From positions 1 through 64,000 of the forward strand of contig JAUZNZ010000011.1 of assembly GCA_030706735.1 (NCBI GenBank): a stretch of DNA of 64,000 nt. Reading direction: 5' to 3'. A program made the translations under genes and the position numbers. Under the pieces are notes generated by a model. The model saw only the letters and a program-made list of their open reading frames with translations. It was not told the DNA's origin and did no database searches. Shown piece after piece: positions 51,551 through 63,870 of this stretch (its first letter is position 1; the number at the start of each line of letters is the position of its first letter). This DNA comes from Bacteroidota bacterium (lineage in GTDB: Bacteria; Bacteroidota; Bacteroidia; Chitinophagales; Chitinophagaceae).

Positions 51551-52723
51551 ATGATCACGAGAAATAATTATGAAGAGTTCTTCCTGCTGTATGTGGACCA
51601 TGAGCTGTCTGCCGCCGACCGGCAAATGGTAGAATCCTTCGTGGCCGATCATCCCGATCTGGGTGCGGAATTGGATCTGCTGGCGCAATGCCGGTTTGAT
51701 CCCGCGAGAGAGGGCTTTCCGGACAAATCCGCGTTACTGAAACCCGCGGTGACAGGAGAAAGCCTGCTGCTCTATATTGACGGGGAACTGGATAGGGAAG
51801 CGCGCAGGATGGTAGAAACGCGGGCACAGGAAGACGCTGCCATTCAACACGAGCTGTCGCTCTTACGTCAAACCATCAGCGAACCGGACGGGTCGATCCT
51901 GTTCGCTCAAAAAGAAGCGCTTTACAGGCGGGAAGGAGAACGCAGGATCTTCTACCTGCCGGCGTTCAGGGTGGCAGCGGCGGCCTTGTTGCTATTGCTT
52001 ACCGGACTGGCCGTATTTTTATTAATGAGGAAAAAGGAAGGTCCTTTGACAGCGGGTGCTTCGGGGGGCAGAAATTCAAGGAGTGCGCACTCGCCGCAGG
52101 CGGTTCCCCGGAGCACGGCACCCGGCGCGGAATATGCAGGAAAAAATAATCATGCCGATGTAACCCGGGGCCCTTCCCTTGCGTTATACCCTTCGATGAA
52201 AGAGCCGCAACCTGCGGGTGGAATGAGGGGCGGGAGGCGGGATGAGAGGCGGGACGGGATGCAGGGCGTACGAGCGCCCGGGACTGAAGCCGTTAAGGCG
52301 GCGACCCCTGTAGCGAAGGAACCGGTGATGGAAACGGCGGTGATGGAAACGGCGGCGGACGCGAAGAGGATCGACAATAGCCATATGGCTTTGGCGCGGA
52401 TCGAAACGGGCCCTTCCGGTCATCCGCTTGCGGTGACGGGCATGGCTACGGGAATGACAAAGGGAGGGACCTTCGCCACCGACGCGTTGCGGGAACAAGG
52501 GTCCGCCTATTCCCTGCATAGGGATGATCCGGACCATGCCGATGTGGCTACGAGCGGCGATGATGGGGACAAGGGCGATGATGAGGATGCGGCGCCGGCG
52601 AGAAAAAGGAGGTTGAGGGGGGTCTTCCGCACGGTATCACGCGTATTTGAAAAGACAACCAGCCAGGCCGATGACGACCGGCACGGGATATTGATCGGCA
52701 ATTTGCAGATCGCACTTAAATAA
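51551..52723 (+). CDS. Putative membrane anti-sigma factor with duplicated N-terminal domain
   Basis: 390 residues. Two similar N-terminal modules: LLYVDHELSAADRQMVESFV at about 12-31 and LLYIDGELDREARRMVETRA at about 73-92. They resemble anti-sigma zf-HC2-like helices but without the HxxxCxxC zinc motif. One membrane helix (about 137-157), then a long Gly/Ala/Thr-rich periplasmic region. The position right after an ECF sigma factor supports an anti-sigma role, with the repeat-like domain binding the sigma factor in the cytoplasm. Confidence 0.75.
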   Translation: MITRNNYEEFFLLYVDHELSAADRQMVESFVADHPDLGAELDLLAQCRFDPAREGFPDKSALLKPAVTGESLLLYIDGELDREARRMVETRAQEDAAIQHELSLLRQTISEPDGSILFAQKEALYRREGERRIFYLPAFRVAAAALLLLLTGLAVFLLMRKKEGPLTAGASGGRNSRSAHSPQAVPRSTAPGAEYAGKNNHADVTRGPSLALYPSMKEPQPAGGMRGGRRDERRDGMQGVRAPGTEAVKAATPVAKEPVMETAVMETAADAKRIDNSHMALARIETGPSGHPLAVTGMATGMTKGGTFATDALREQGSAYSLHRDDPDHADVATSGDDGDKGDDEDAAPARKRRLRGVFRTVSRVFEKTTSQADDDRHGILIGNLQIALK

Positions 52724-52770
52724 CGATCACCCATCCGGGTGTTCCATTCGATTCACCTCAAAAAAATAGT

Positions 52771-53610
52771 ATGAAGCGGCATTTTTTATTACTGGCCATG
52801 TTATGTCCTGCCCTTTGCAGCCTGGCACAGACCGATAGCACCGCCGGAAGTGCGGGGCGCAACGCGAAGGACGATACCCTGCATGTGGGAAACCTGCTCA
52901 TCGTAAAGGATGGACCGCAGAATGAGGACAGCCTGCATTTTCATCGTCACCGGTATTACCGCCACGGTTGGCATGAGTCGAAGAACATCAGCACCAACTG
53001 GCTGGTGCTGGATCTTGGCCTGTCGAACTTTAACGATAAGACGGACTATGCCTCGACGGCCGCGCAGCAATTCGCACCGGGCGCCACGGCCGACTGGTTC
53101 CACCTGCGTACGATCAAATCCGTCAATGTGAATATCTGGCTATTCATGCAAAAGATCAATCTTGTCCATCATGTCGTGAACCTGAAGTATGGCCTGGGGA
53201 TCGAATTGAACAACTACCGCTATACCGAAAATATCAAATACCTGACGAACCCGACAAGGGTGATCATGGATACGATCAGCTACAACAAGAACAAATTGGC
53301 GGCGGATTATTTCACCGTGCCGTTCATGCTCAATTTCAACTTTATGCCCCATCGGCGGGATGGCCTGGGCCTCAGTATCGGGGCCAGCGCAGGATACAAG
53401 TATTCATCGCGCCAGAAGTTGCGCAATGATCAGACGGGCAAGCACAAGACCTTCGACGATTTCGATATGGAACCGGTGAAGATCTCCTGGATCGGGGAAT
53501 TGGGGTTGGGACCGGTGAGATTGTACGGCTCCTATGCGACGAAAAGCATGTTCAAAAAAGGCCTTGACCAGACGCCCTATACCCTGGGCCTCCGGTTCAG
53601 CAACTGGTAG
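52771..53610 (+). CDS. Outer-membrane barrel protein, PorT/OMP_b-brl_2 type
   Basis: 279 residues with a signal peptide (KRHFLLLAMLCPALCSLAQ). A polar N-terminal part is followed by strands (NWLVLDLGLSNFND, NVNIWLFMQKINLVHHVVNLKYGLGIELNNYRY, FMLNFNFMPHRR, LGLSIGASAGYKYSSR) and a C-terminal LGLRFSNW with final aromatic residues. Third gene of the sigma-factor set and a plausible target or envelope partner. Function unknown. Confidence 0.78.
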   Translation: MKRHFLLLAMLCPALCSLAQTDSTAGSAGRNAKDDTLHVGNLLIVKDGPQNEDSLHFHRHRYYRHGWHESKNISTNWLVLDLGLSNFNDKTDYASTAAQQFAPGATADWFHLRTIKSVNVNIWLFMQKINLVHHVVNLKYGLGIELNNYRYTENIKYLTNPTRVIMDTISYNKNKLAADYFTVPFMLNFNFMPHRRDGLGLSIGASAGYKYSSRQKLRNDQTGKHKTFDDFDMEPVKISWIGELGLGPVRLYGSYATKSMFKKGLDQTPYTLGLRFSNW

Positions 53611-53673
53611 GTGAGGGTATTTTATACGTTTTCTACCGAAATGTTAAACTTTTCCACAAGAAAAATATCCAAG

Positions 53674-53712
53674 GTGCAGGCTTCGTTTTTTCAGGGTTAA
53701 AAATGCCTGCAC
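53674..53712 (+). promoter_or_regulatory. Inverted repeat abutting the L,D-transpeptidase start codon
   Basis: GTGCAGGC (53674-53681) and GCCTGCAC (53705-53712) pair with a 23-base loop; the ATG follows one base later at 53714. In RNA the stem would cover the ribosome-entry area, so it may control translation or be a regulator site. Confidence 0.4.
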
Positions 53713-53713
53713 T

Positions 53714-54265
53714 ATGACGACCAGGATGTTGATCTTACAGAGTGTTCTGCTCTTCACCTCCTTTTCTTTCAGGGACGCCCATGACCGTGCGTCGCACAAG
53801 CGCTGGTTCCACCGGCGATTGGAGGGCGAAGTGTATATCCTCGTGATCAAATCCAATTATGAGTTGCAGGTCTACGACAAGGACGGCTGGTATGCCACCT
53901 ATCCGGCGGTATTCGGCAGCAAATCCCTCGACGATAAGATGATGCAAGGCGACAGGAAGACCCCCGAGGGCACTTATCATATCGTCTCCAAGCGACCCCA
54001 CGAAAAATGGGACAAGATCATGGACCTGGATTATCCCAATTCCTCCGATGTAGCCAAGTTCAAAGAAAGGAAAGCAGAAGGATTGATCCCGCGGGGTGCG
54101 AAGATCGGTGACGGCATCGCCATCCATGGGACCTGGCCGCATGACGAGGTCGCCGTCGATGCGTATCAGAACTGGACGAATGGATGTATCTCGCTAAAGC
54201 GGGAAGACATGGATGAAGTATACCAGATGGCGCCCATCGGCACGAAGGTGATCATTCAGCATTGA
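53714..54265 (+). CDS. L,D-transpeptidase (YkuD domain)
   Basis: 183 residues with a weak N-terminal signal (LILQSVLLFTSFSF). YkuD domain: GEVYILVIKSNYELQVYDKDG, GDRKTPEGTYHI, and the catalytic block IAIHGTWPHDEV ... WTNGCISLKREDM with His and Cys in the usual spacing; the common SHGC is TNGC here. It cross-links peptidoglycan stem peptides or attaches envelope proteins. Convergent with acs, with no spacing. Confidence 0.9.
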   Translation: MTTRMLILQSVLLFTSFSFRDAHDRASHKRWFHRRLEGEVYILVIKSNYELQVYDKDGWYATYPAVFGSKSLDDKMMQGDRKTPEGTYHIVSKRPHEKWDKIMDLDYPNSSDVAKFKERKAEGLIPRGAKIGDGIAIHGTWPHDEVAVDAYQNWTNGCISLKREDMDEVYQMAPIGTKVIIQH

Positions 54266-56179
<1,914 letters not shown>

Positions 56180-56192
56180 CAAGACAAATTTA

Positions 56193-56774
56193 TTAAACGC
56201 TGCCTACAGGCAGGACAATTCTTCCATATATTTCATTGAGCAAGGCGGCAATGCCGGTATAGATGGCCGATGCGCCGCAAACAATGCCTTCATACCCGGC
56301 GAAGTGTTTGATATCCGCATTTCCACCCGCATCGCCGATGGCCAGGAGGGCGAAGAGAATGGTCAATGTGGCAAAAACGAATTGCAGCGCGCGATTGAGT
56401 TTCAGGGTCCCGAAGAACAGCAGGAGCGTGAACAAACCCCAAACGGCCAGATAGGCCGCCATGGCGCTCTCCGAAGGAGCCGCCATCCACCCCATCTTGG
56501 GCATAACGATCAGTCCGACCAGCGACAACCAAAAAAAGCCGTAAGAGGTGAAGGCGGTCAGGCCGAACACGTTGTTCTTTTTGGCTTCGATGTAGCCGGC
56601 GATGACCTGCGCCAGGCCGCCATAAAAAATTCCCATGGCCAGTATCATGGAATTGATCTCAAAAAAACCGGCGTTGTGCAAATTCAACAATACGGTAGTC
56701 ATCCCGAAGGCGCAAAGGCCCAGGGGCGCGGGGTTGGCAATACCCTCTTTTCCGGGTAGAGTAGTTTGGGTCAT
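56193..56774 (-). CDS. satP: Acetate uptake transporter, GPR1/FUN34/YaaH family
   Basis: 193 residues, six membrane helices. The family signature NPAPLGL is at the N-terminus ([22 protein letters not shown]), followed by the [23 protein letters not shown] block. It moves acetate (and succinate in some) with protons. First gene of a pair with acs. Confidence 0.95.
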   Translation of the reverse strand: MTQTTLPGKEGIANPAPLGLCAFGMTTVLLNLHNAGFFEINSMILAMGIFYGGLAQVIAGYIEAKKNNVFGLTAFTSYGFFWLSLVGLIVMPKMGWMAAPSESAMAAYLAVWGLFTLLLFFGTLKLNRALQFVFATLTILFALLAIGDAGGNADIKHFAGYEGIVCGASAIYTGIAALLNEIYGRIVLPVGSV

Positions 56775-56875
56775 AATCGTTAGTTAAAGTGGCTTAATTC
56801 TACAATTTTACTTCATTTTGTGAACATTACCGGGCGGGGCCTTGCAAAATTTGTTATCCACAAGCCGGATTCGCC

Positions 56876-56883
56876 TAATTTTG
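56876..56883 (+). promoter_or_regulatory. TAnnTTTG -7 element before gldA
   Basis: TAATTTTG, exact consensus, 18 bases before the gldA ATG. A TTTG at 56850-56853 lies 22 bases upstream and may serve as -33 box. Confidence 0.55.
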
Positions 56884-56901
56884 CCCGGTAAATTCTGCAG
56901 C

Positions 56902-57822
56902 ATGTCCATCGAAGTAAAGGAACTCATCAAGGTCTATGGCGAGCAACGGGCGGTGGATGCCATCAGCTTCACGGTTGGAAAGGGAGAGATCGTTGGATTC
57001 CTGGGACCGAACGGCGCAGGGAAGAGCACGACCATGAAGATCCTGACGGGATTTCTTTCGCAGGATGGGGGCGAGGCGATCGTATGCGGGATCAATACGC
57101 GCATACAGCCGCTGGAGACGAAAAGAAAGATCGGCTACCTTCCCGAGGCCAATCCGTTATATCCCGATATGTATGTCCGTGAGTATCTCGACTTTGCGGC
57201 ATCGATCCATGGGGTGACCGGGAGAAAGAAGAAGATCGAAGAGGTGATCGGCACGGTAGGGCTCAGTCCCGAAAGCAAGAAAAAACTCGGGCAATTGTCG
57301 AAGGGCTATAAGCAACGGGCAGGTCTGGCCGCGGCGCTCATTCACGATCCGGAAGTGTTGATCCTGGACGAGCCCACAAGCGGGTTGGATCCGAACCAGA
57401 TCGTCGAGATCAGGGAGGTGATCAAGAAACTGGGCAAGGACAAAACGGTGCTTTTTTCTTCGCATATTTTGCAAGAGGTGGAAGTGCTTTGCGATCGCGT
57501 CGTGATCATCAATAAAGGAAAGCTCGTGGCGGACAGCGAGCTCAGCCTGCTGCGGCAGCATAATGCAGGCAATACGGTCAAAGTGACTTTTAAGGAGGAG
57601 CTAAATGCACCGATGTTGCAGAATCTGCAAGGCGTGACCGCCGTCAACGCGTTGTCTCCCGGAGAATGGGAGCTGGTGACCGACGAGCCGGACCTGGTCA
57701 AAAAACAATTGCTTGAACTGGCTTTGCAGAACAAACTGAACATTGTTTCTTTGCAAAGCGAAACCCGCAGCCTCGAAGCGATTTTCCGGAGCCTGACCGG
57801 GCATCCCGTCAAAGGGGAATAA
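56902..57822 (+). CDS. gldA: Gliding-motility ABC transporter ATPase GldA
   Basis: 306 residues from the ATG at 56902, giving MSIEVKELIKVYGEQRAVDA. Walker A GPNGAGKST, signature LSKGYKQRAGLAAAL, Walker B VLILDEPTSGLDPNQ, switch SSHILQEVE. The whole-length pattern matches GldA, which works with GldF and GldG in gliding bacteria; those genes are not in this window. Without them the name rests on family resemblance to the Bacteroidetes group. Confidence 0.88.
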   Translation: MSIEVKELIKVYGEQRAVDAISFTVGKGEIVGFLGPNGAGKSTTMKILTGFLSQDGGEAIVCGINTRIQPLETKRKIGYLPEANPLYPDMYVREYLDFAASIHGVTGRKKKIEEVIGTVGLSPESKKKLGQLSKGYKQRAGLAAALIHDPEVLILDEPTSGLDPNQIVEIREVIKKLGKDKTVLFSSHILQEVEVLCDRVVIINKGKLVADSELSLLRQHNAGNTVKVTFKEELNAPMLQNLQGVTAVNALSPGEWELVTDEPDLVKKQLLELALQNKLNIVSLQSETRSLEAIFRSLTGHPVKGE

Positions 57823-57901
57823 GTTGCCGCACTTCAAGACCCGGAACGCCTGCCATAGGACGACCGAGACCACGACAGACATACTAAAATTGAACCATTA
57901 A

Positions 57902-59200
<1,299 letters not shown>

Positions 59201-59202
59201 TT

Positions 59203-59236
59203 GGCCGGGAGCCTTTGGCTGATGGCCGGTTTTTCA
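59203..59236 (+). terminator. Rho-independent terminator after eno
   Basis: GGCC pairs with GGCC and an inner AGCC pairs with GGCT around TTT, followed by GGTTTTTC. Confidence 0.6.
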
Positions 59237-59283
59237 TACATTTATCAGGTCATTCCAACATTGCATAGAGAATCCTTTTTTCC

Positions 59284-59586
59284 ATGAAGTTCCTGACGCG
59301 TATTCCGGGCTGGGTGAAGAACAAATATGTGCTGACGGCGGCGGGTTTTGTCGTCTGGGTCCTGTTCTTCGACAGCAGGGACCTGATCACCAGCCATTTC
59401 CGTGAGAGGGGAGAGCTCAACCGCCTGGAAAAAAGCAAGAAATACTTTGAGCAGCAGATCGCTACCACCAAACAGGAGCTGGAACAAATGAAGTCCAACC
59501 CTGCCCTGCTCGAAAAATATGCCCGTGAACGATACCTGATGAAGAGGGACAATGAGGACCTATTCCTGGTACGCGACGCGCAGTAG
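59284..59586 (+). CDS. FtsB/DivIC-like septum formation protein
   Basis: 100 residues. One N-terminal helix (YVLTAAGFVVWVLFFD), then a coiled coil (LNRLEKSKKYFEQQIATTKQ, LEQMKSN) and a conserved ending KYARERYLMKRDNEDLFLV, the DivIC/FtsB pattern. It would be part of the divisome FtsQLB-type complex. Its short size and position after eno are typical of this phylum. Confidence 0.9.
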   Translation: MKFLTRIPGWVKNKYVLTAAGFVVWVLFFDSRDLITSHFRERGELNRLEKSKKYFEQQIATTKQELEQMKSNPALLEKYARERYLMKRDNEDLFLVRDAQ

Positions 59587-59740
59587 ATTGTACACCTTGA
59601 TTATCAATGTTTTAAATCGGTCTTTCTAAACCTTTTCCCTTGAATTAATTTGAGGAGAACGGACAATAATAGACGGCCGGATGTCGTTTTTTAGGTGGAC
59701 GTTTCACTTTTTACTGCTTTCGGATAAAATTGGACATTAA

Positions 59741-59995
59741 ATGGTTTCGCCTATGACACTCTTTACACCGGAGGATCTTCTGCTGTATTTATACAAAGAG
59801 TCTTCCCCCGAACTTACGGTCGCCATCGACACAGCCCTGAAAGAGGACTGGATGCTTCACGAAAAGCTCCTCGAAATTCAATCCCAATCTGTTACGGACG
59901 AAATGGACAAGGTCATCGTCTCGCCCCGCGCCGAAGTTATTCTGCGGGTGATGAACTATGCCCGGGAGACCGCCGTGGAATCCATGCCGCATTAG
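59741..59995 (+). CDS. Conserved small protein, 84 aa
   Basis: TLFTPEDLLLYLYKESSPEL, then TVAIDTALKEDWMLHEKLLEIQSQ and SPRAEVILRVMNYARETA. The shape (helix with LLLYLY, AIDTAL, EDWMLHEKLLEI) resembles the N-terminal domain of anti-sigma factors, without a membrane segment. A second ATG at 59753 is possible. The 154-bp gap before it contains TAAAATTG near 59725, a one-mismatch promoter element. The nth gene follows 23 bases later. Confidence 0.75.
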   Translation: MVSPMTLFTPEDLLLYLYKESSPELTVAIDTALKEDWMLHEKLLEIQSQSVTDEMDKVIVSPRAEVILRVMNYARETAVESMPH

Positions 59996-60018
59996 GGTAT
60001 GAGCCGGAGACGCATGCC

Positions 60019-60681
60019 ATGACGAGGAACGAACGCTATCGATTTGTACTGGACTATTTCAGGCAGCACAGTCCCGATGCAGAAACAGAGTTGCTCTATG
60101 ATAACCCTTACCAGCTGTTGGTATCGGTGATCCTGTCGGCTCAATGCACGGACAAGCGGGTCAATATGACCACCCCCGCCCTCTTCGAAAAGTATCCCGA
60201 TCCAAAGACCCTCTCCGAGGCCAGCTTCGACGAACTGTTCCCTTTCATCAGGAGTATCTCCTATCCCAACAATAAGACCAGGCACCTGATCGGCATGGCT
60301 AAGATGCTCATGGAGCAATTTGGCGGGCAGGTACCGATGACCGTCGATGAATTAGTCCAATTGCCTGGTGTAGGCCGGAAAACAGCCAATGTCATCACTT
60401 CAGTAGTTGATAATCAACCGAATATGGCCGTGGACACCCATGTTTTCCGGGTGGCGGCCCGGATCGGCCTGACCGCTCGGGCCAAGACCGCATTTGCCGC
60501 AGAAAAGCAACTGGTCCGGCATATCCCCCGGGAGCACATCCATATCGCACATCACTGGCTGATCCTGCATGGGCGGTATGTCTGCGTGGCCAGGAACCCG
60601 AAGTGCTCCGAATGCGGCCTGCGGCCGGCATGCAAATACTATGAATCCCTGCAAAAGAAGGCATTGCGGGCCGTGAAGTAG
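60019..60681 (+). CDS. nth: Endonuclease III
   Basis: 220 residues. SVILSAQCTDKRVNM, HhH motif LPGVGRKTANVI with the catalytic lysine, VDTHVFRVAARIGL with the catalytic aspartate, and the [4Fe-4S] ligands in VCVARNPKCSECGLRPACKYY (C-x6-C-x2-C-x5-C). Removes oxidised pyrimidines and nicks AP sites. Just after its stop the last 21 bases are repeated (GCGGGCCGTGA at 60666 and 60687). Confidence 0.97.
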   Translation: MTRNERYRFVLDYFRQHSPDAETELLYDNPYQLLVSVILSAQCTDKRVNMTTPALFEKYPDPKTLSEASFDELFPFIRSISYPNNKTRHLIGMAKMLMEQFGGQVPMTVDELVQLPGVGRKTANVITSVVDNQPNMAVDTHVFRVAARIGLTARAKTAFAAEKQLVRHIPREHIHIAHHWLILHGRYVCVARNPKCSECGLRPACKYYESLQKKALRAVK

Positions 60682-60725
60682 GCGCCGCGGGCCGTGATTT
60701 AGCCGCCGGGGCGACCCGGCGATCC

Positions 60726-63700
60726 TTAAGGCATGTGCTTCGTTCCCTGCCGCTGCATGGGCTTGCAACAGCCGGGCATTCCCGGCTTGCCGGGTTCGCC
60801 GGTATCCACGCCGAGGTCGATGCCGAGGGCCTGGTATACGGTCTCCTGGATCCGGCTGCGTATGTTCAGGCTCGACAATTTCAGGTTATCCCCGCCCCAG
60901 GGATTGACACGGTTCGACAGGAAGATGAATATGAGATCATATTTCGGGTCCACCCAGACACAGGTCCCGGTATAGCCGGTATGGCCGAATGTTTCGGGCG
61001 AAGCCGAAAAGCAGGGGTAGGGTTCTTTCCGCCGGGCGTTGTCTTTCTCCGGTTTATCGAATCCCAGTCCGCGACGACTGATCCCGCTATGATAGGCGGT
61101 GAAGAAATCGATCGTCGATCTTTTCAGGTAGGTATGGCCGTTGAGCGTGCCGCCATTCAGCAGCATTTGTTCGAGCAGGGCCAGATCATAGGCATCACTG
61201 AACAAACCGGCATGACCGGCCACGCCGCCGAACATGGCGGAACCGGGATCGTGTACGTCGCCGCGAAGCAGTTGTTTACGAAATACCGCCTCCTGTTCCG
61301 TGGGTGCGATGCGGGCGAGAGGGAAATGTTCCCTTGGCTTAAAACCCGCAGAGGACATGCCCAATGGATCATAGAACGTCTTTTTCACGTATTGGTCGAG
61401 GGTCATGCCCGTCAGCGCTTCGACGACCTTGCCCATGAAAATGAAATCGTTGTCGCTGTAAATATATTTATCCTTTGGGCCGAGCTTGCTGTCCAGGATG
61501 CGCGCATAGAGCGTATCCTGCCAGTCGTTGCGGATGTAGAGACCTTCCGCCACCCGAATGCCGTGCGTGCTATCGGGCCCGGGCGAATAGATGTCCGGCG
61601 ACGGAAATCCCTCCTTGCTGCTGTCGATCGTCTCCTTGTAAAACGGGATAAACGCCTTGAGCCCGGCCTGATGCAGCAATACGTCCCAGATGCGGAGGGA
61701 AGCCTTGTCGGTGCCTTTCACCCAGGGAAGATAGTCTCCGAGGGTTTTGTGGACATCCAGCCGCCCTTCGTCGTATAATTTCATGACCGCCATTGTCGTC
61801 GCGCATATCTTCGTGCAGGAGGCCATATCATAGATCGTCTCTTTATAAACCGGTTCGGCATGGTCATAACTGAGATGACCGAAGGCCCGTTCATAGGCGA
61901 TCTTACCGCCTTTCGCCACGAGCACGACGCAGCCGGGCGCGGCCTCTTTGGCGATCATTTCCCGGCAGATCGTGTCGATCCGTTGCAGGCGTTGAGGATC
62001 GAAGCCGAGTTCGACCGGGGGAACCTGCGGGAGGAGCCGGTCCGGTCCCGTGATGCCGTCCCCGACCTTCAAGGAGGGACAAATGGTCACGGGCAGCTTG
62101 CCTTTCGCGGTGAACTTGCCGTTCAGCAGGTCAGCCGCCACGTCCTGGGTGATCTCATCGTCCTCATAGCAGGCCAGCAATATTTTTGCGTCGCAGAAAT
62201 TCCTGATCGCATACGGATTTCCGAAGACCAGCGTGATCGTCTTGCTCCGTTCCTGCAGTTGTCGCATCAGCCAGATCGCGGGCCCGCTGATCCCAAAATC
62301 GTGGGCCGGGAAGCGGGCATAGTCATGGACGCCGATCACGAGAACGTCATAGCGATTGCTCAGCAATTCGAGGGCCGCAGCCGCCTTGATGCTGTCCAGG
62401 CTATAATCGAAATCGTAACATTGGGCATTGTAGTCAGAGCGCATGCGGCGGCTGAACTCATTATCCGCGGGGAGGCCCATGCCGATATAGGCGACCTTCA
62501 TGCGGCGGCCGCTTTTGCGGTAGGCGCTGGGAGCGGGAGTGGGCTGGGCGGGCGAAGGCAGATTTTCGGGGCGAAGGGGGAAGATCGACGAATCGTCGCA
62601 GCGCAAAAGGGTCAGGGCATTCTCTGCCACTTCCCTGCGCATGTCGGTAATGCCGGCATTCAGGTCAGCCACCAGGTGGGCCGTGCTGACCGGCTCGTAG
62701 TTGGCGAGTCCGTACGTATATTTTGCATACAGCACTTTTTTCACGCGGGCGTCGATGTCCTTCCATTTCAGTTGCCTTTTTTGGATGGCGGAATCGATCT
62801 TACGGATGGCGAGCGGGACGTCGCCGGGCAGGCAAAGCATGTCATTGCCTGCGATGAGGGATTGGACGGCCGCACTCTCATCGGGATAGAATTTTGAGAC
62901 GCCTTTCATTTCGAGGGCGTCGGTGAAGCTGATCCCATTATAATGGAGTTGCTTGCGCAGCAGTTTGGTCACGTTCTTCTTCGAAAGCGAGGTGGCCTGA
63001 TTCGGCGTATTGTCGATGGCCGGAATGTAGAGGTGCGCGATCATGACGCTGCCTACTCCTGCGCGGAATAGCTGGCGGAAGGGGTAGAGTTCCAGGGAGT
63101 CCAGCTGCTTCCTGCTTTTGGTGATCACCGGGAGATCCAGATGAGAGTCCACGGAAACGTCGCCGTGACCGGGAAAGTGTTTGGCGCAGGCCATCACGCC
63201 CTCCTCCTGCAGACCGCGCATATATTGAACGCCGAACTGGGCGACCTTATACTTGTCCTCTCCGAACGAACGATCATTGATGACGGGATTGTCCGGATTA
63301 TTATTGATATCGACCACCGGCGCATAGTCGACCTGCACCCCGATCCGCCTGCACTGTGCCCCTACGAGCCGCCCATATCGATAAATGAGTTCAGGATCCT
63401 GCGTCGCGCCGAGCATCATTTGTCGCGGGAGGCCCGTCACGCTGTCCATGCGCATGCCGACGCCGTTCTCTGCGTCGATACAGAACAGGATCGGCGTACG
63501 GGTGATGCGTTGAAAATAATTGATATACCCGGCCTGGGTCAGCGGCCCGCCCTGGAACAGGCAGATCCCGCCGACATCATATTGCCGCACGAGGGAATCT
63601 ACCTGCTGATCATAGAAAACGACCCGGTGGGTGACGGGATCGAACCCGGACATCCTGACCACCATCAGCTGCGCGATCTTCTGATCGCAGGAAAGCGTCC

Positions 63701-63812
63701 TGAACACGCTGTCCACCCAGGCATCGGCAGAACGTGAAGAATGGAATTGCGCGACCGCGGGGCCGATCCGGACCAGGAACATCGACAGGACAAACCATTT
63801 TTTCATACTCAT
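60726..63812 (-). CDS. Glycoside hydrolase family 3 fused to a beta-lactamase-like serine hydrolase
   Basis: About 1028 residues from the ATG at 63812 (63806 also possible). Signal peptide (KKWFVLSMFLVRIGPAVAQ). Residues about 25-560: GH3 N-acetylglucosaminidase-like, with NagZ motif KHFPGHGD (211-218) and nucleophile D298 in FTDALEM, and a GH3 C-terminal alpha/beta domain. Residues about 610-1000: class C beta-lactamase/esterase fold with S665-CTK668 and the YSDNDF motif. Periplasmic, likely acting on peptidoglycan fragments or glycans. The tail is Gly/Pro/Cys-rich (GKPGMPGCCKP). Confidence 0.93.
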   Translation of the reverse strand: MSMKKWFVLSMFLVRIGPAVAQFHSSRSADAWVDSVFRTLSCDQKIAQLMVVRMSGFDPVTHRVVFYDQQVDSLVRQYDVGGICLFQGGPLTQAGYINYFQRITRTPILFCIDAENGVGMRMDSVTGLPRQMMLGATQDPELIYRYGRLVGAQCRRIGVQVDYAPVVDINNNPDNPVINDRSFGEDKYKVAQFGVQYMRGLQEEGVMACAKHFPGHGDVSVDSHLDLPVITKSRKQLDSLELYPFRQLFRAGVGSVMIAHLYIPAIDNTPNQATSLSKKNVTKLLRKQLHYNGISFTDALEMKGVSKFYPDESAAVQSLIAGNDMLCLPGDVPLAIRKIDSAIQKRQLKWKDIDARVKKVLYAKYTYGLANYEPVSTAHLVADLNAGITDMRREVAENALTLLRCDDSSIFPLRPENLPSPAQPTPAPSAYRKSGRRMKVAYIGMGLPADNEFSRRMRSDYNAQCYDFDYSLDSIKAAAALELLSNRYDVLVIGVHDYARFPAHDFGISGPAIWLMRQLQERSKTITLVFGNPYAIRNFCDAKILLACYEDDEITQDVAADLLNGKFTAKGKLPVTICPSLKVGDGITGPDRLLPQVPPVELGFDPQRLQRIDTICREMIAKEAAPGCVVLVAKGGKIAYERAFGHLSYDHAEPVYKETIYDMASCTKICATTMAVMKLYDEGRLDVHKTLGDYLPWVKGTDKASLRIWDVLLHQAGLKAFIPFYKETIDSSKEGFPSPDIYSPGPDSTHGIRVAEGLYIRNDWQDTLYARILDSKLGPKDKYIYSDNDFIFMGKVVEALTGMTLDQYVKKTFYDPLGMSSAGFKPREHFPLARIAPTEQEAVFRKQLLRGDVHDPGSAMFGGVAGHAGLFSDAYDLALLEQMLLNGGTLNGHTYLKRSTIDFFTAYHSGISRRGLGFDKPEKDNARRKEPYPCFSASPETFGHTGYTGTCVWVDPKYDLIFIFLSNRVNPWGGDNLKLSSLNIRSRIQETVYQALGIDLGVDTGEPGKPGMPGCCKPMQRQGTKHMP

Positions 63813-63870
63813 CACTTAAAGAAGCCCAACCAATTATTCGGTGTAAATTGCCACACAAATTAAGCTAGAA

